DNA of 64,000 bases. Origin: Streptomyces sp. Z26. Its GTDB lineage: Bacteria; Actinomycetota; Actinomycetes; Streptomycetales; Streptomycetaceae. Below are positions 63,657-64,000 of this stretch, one piece after another (position 1 is the first letter of the stretch; each line of letters opens with the position of its first letter). Under the pieces are notes generated by a model. It was not told where the DNA came from. It did not search any database and was given only the letters and a program-made list of their open reading frames with translations. The DNA is taken from positions 3,594,001 to 3,658,000 of the forward strand of contig NZ_RCHV01000002.1 in assembly GCF_003665095.1 (NCBI RefSeq), written 5' to 3'. The position numbers and the translations under genes were made by a program.

Positions 63657-64000
63657 ATGCCTTCGTCTCCATCGTCCCGTGTGCAGGCAGCGAGGGAAGA
63701 CGTAGCCGCTCGTCTCCGAGAGGCACGGCTAGATGCAGGACTAACGGGGCGTGAGTTGGCTACCCGCTGCAACTGGTCAGAATCCAAGTCATCGCGAATC
63801 GAGCATGCCAAAACCCCGCCATCTGACGCTGATATCCGCGCATGGTGCCGAGAATGCCGAGTAGAACACCTAGCGGACGACTTGATTGCCGTTAGCCGAC
63901 ACGCTGACTCAATGTACGTCCAGTGGAGGCGGCTACAGCGAACAGGAATGAAGCAACTACAGGAGTCGGGCGTATCGCTGTACCAGCAAACACGCCAATT
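63657..64000 (+). CDS. XRE-family regulator (DUF5753 type), truncated by window
   Basis: ATG 63657. It reads MPSSPSSRVQAAREDVAARL, then ARLDAGLTGRELATRCNWSE and SKSSRIEHAKTPPSDADIRA, a helix-turn-helix with the Ser-Lys-x-Ser-Arg-x-E start of recognition helix typical of Streptomyces XRE/DUF5753 regulators. The effector part lies outside the window. Paired with the DUF6879 gene 24 bp upstream. Confidence 0.8.
   Translation, partial: MPSSPSSRVQAAREDVAARLREARLDAGLTGRELATRCNWSESKSSRIEHAKTPPSDADIRAWCRECRVEHLADDLIAVSRHADSMYVQWRRLQRTGMKQLQESGVSLYQQTRQ

Larger units (their letters stand above)
62051..64000. mobile_element. Left end of a second integrated element inside tadA
   Basis: Host tadA similarity stops after the codons for GHAGGC. 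What follows is lower-GC DNA with several very small genes on the minus strand and a plus-strand operon of DUF6879 and XRE proteins, a set typical of actinomycete integrative elements or prophages. Its right end and integrase are outside the window, so its att core cannot be defined. Confidence 0.7.

Noticed and set aside
1..64000. CRISPR arrays, rRNA or tRNA genes, or biosynthetic gene clusters
   Set aside because: No regularly spaced repeats of CRISPR type, no cloverleaf or rRNA-like sequence and no PKS/NRPS-type genes were seen by reading.

Overview
The window is Streptomyces-type DNA: very GC-rich, frequent GTG starts, tightly overlapping genes, a WhiB-like regulator, and a gene order that, from memory, matches the S. 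coelicolor wblA (SCO3579) to acs (SCO3563) to ssd/tad neighbourhood. Host chromosome runs from 1 to about 17.4 kb: a DUF4177 gene end, two ArsA-type ATPases, wblA, an epoxide-hydrolase-like protein with a Holin-X membrane partner, acs, a SulP/carbonic anhydrase fusion, a deacetylase-like lipoprotein, a CooC/MinD-type ATPase, a degenerate Fic protein, a HAD-IB phosphatase and the first genes of a Tad (pilus/secretion) operon, ssd and tadA.

The tadA ATPase gene is broken twice. At its Walker A codons it carries a prophage of about 44.4 kb (17383-61777). About 275 bp further into tadA a second mobile element starts near 62051 and runs off the window. Joining the two host ends restores the P-loop sequence and reading frame. 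The prophage ends carry symmetric arms around an AA dinucleotide, as expected for the large serine integrase encoded at the right end.

The prophage is a leftward-transcribed siphovirus. From right to left it has integrase, a lysogeny switch (divergent XRE repressors over repeated operators, with an AT-rich membrane-protein moron behind the repressor), an early region of overlapping small genes (Toprim primase, DUF3987 protein, GNAT fusion, many zinc-ribbon proteins, three membrane proteins), then HNH, TerS, TerL, portal, MuF, scaffold, capsid, connectors, tail protein, frameshifted tail chaperones, tape measure, tail and tail-spike proteins, endolysin and holin. A left-arm accessory operon lies opposite an XRE-TPR regulator. 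An IS982-family element interrupts the tape measure gene, so the prophage is probably unable to make normal particles even if excision still works.

The second element shows lower GC, small zinc-finger and membrane peptides on the minus strand, and a plus-strand operon of a small acidic protein, a DUF6879 protein and an XRE regulator, a set commonly found in actinomycete integrated elements. No tRNA, rRNA or CRISPR array was seen. Family names come from recognising sequence patterns; no database search was possible.
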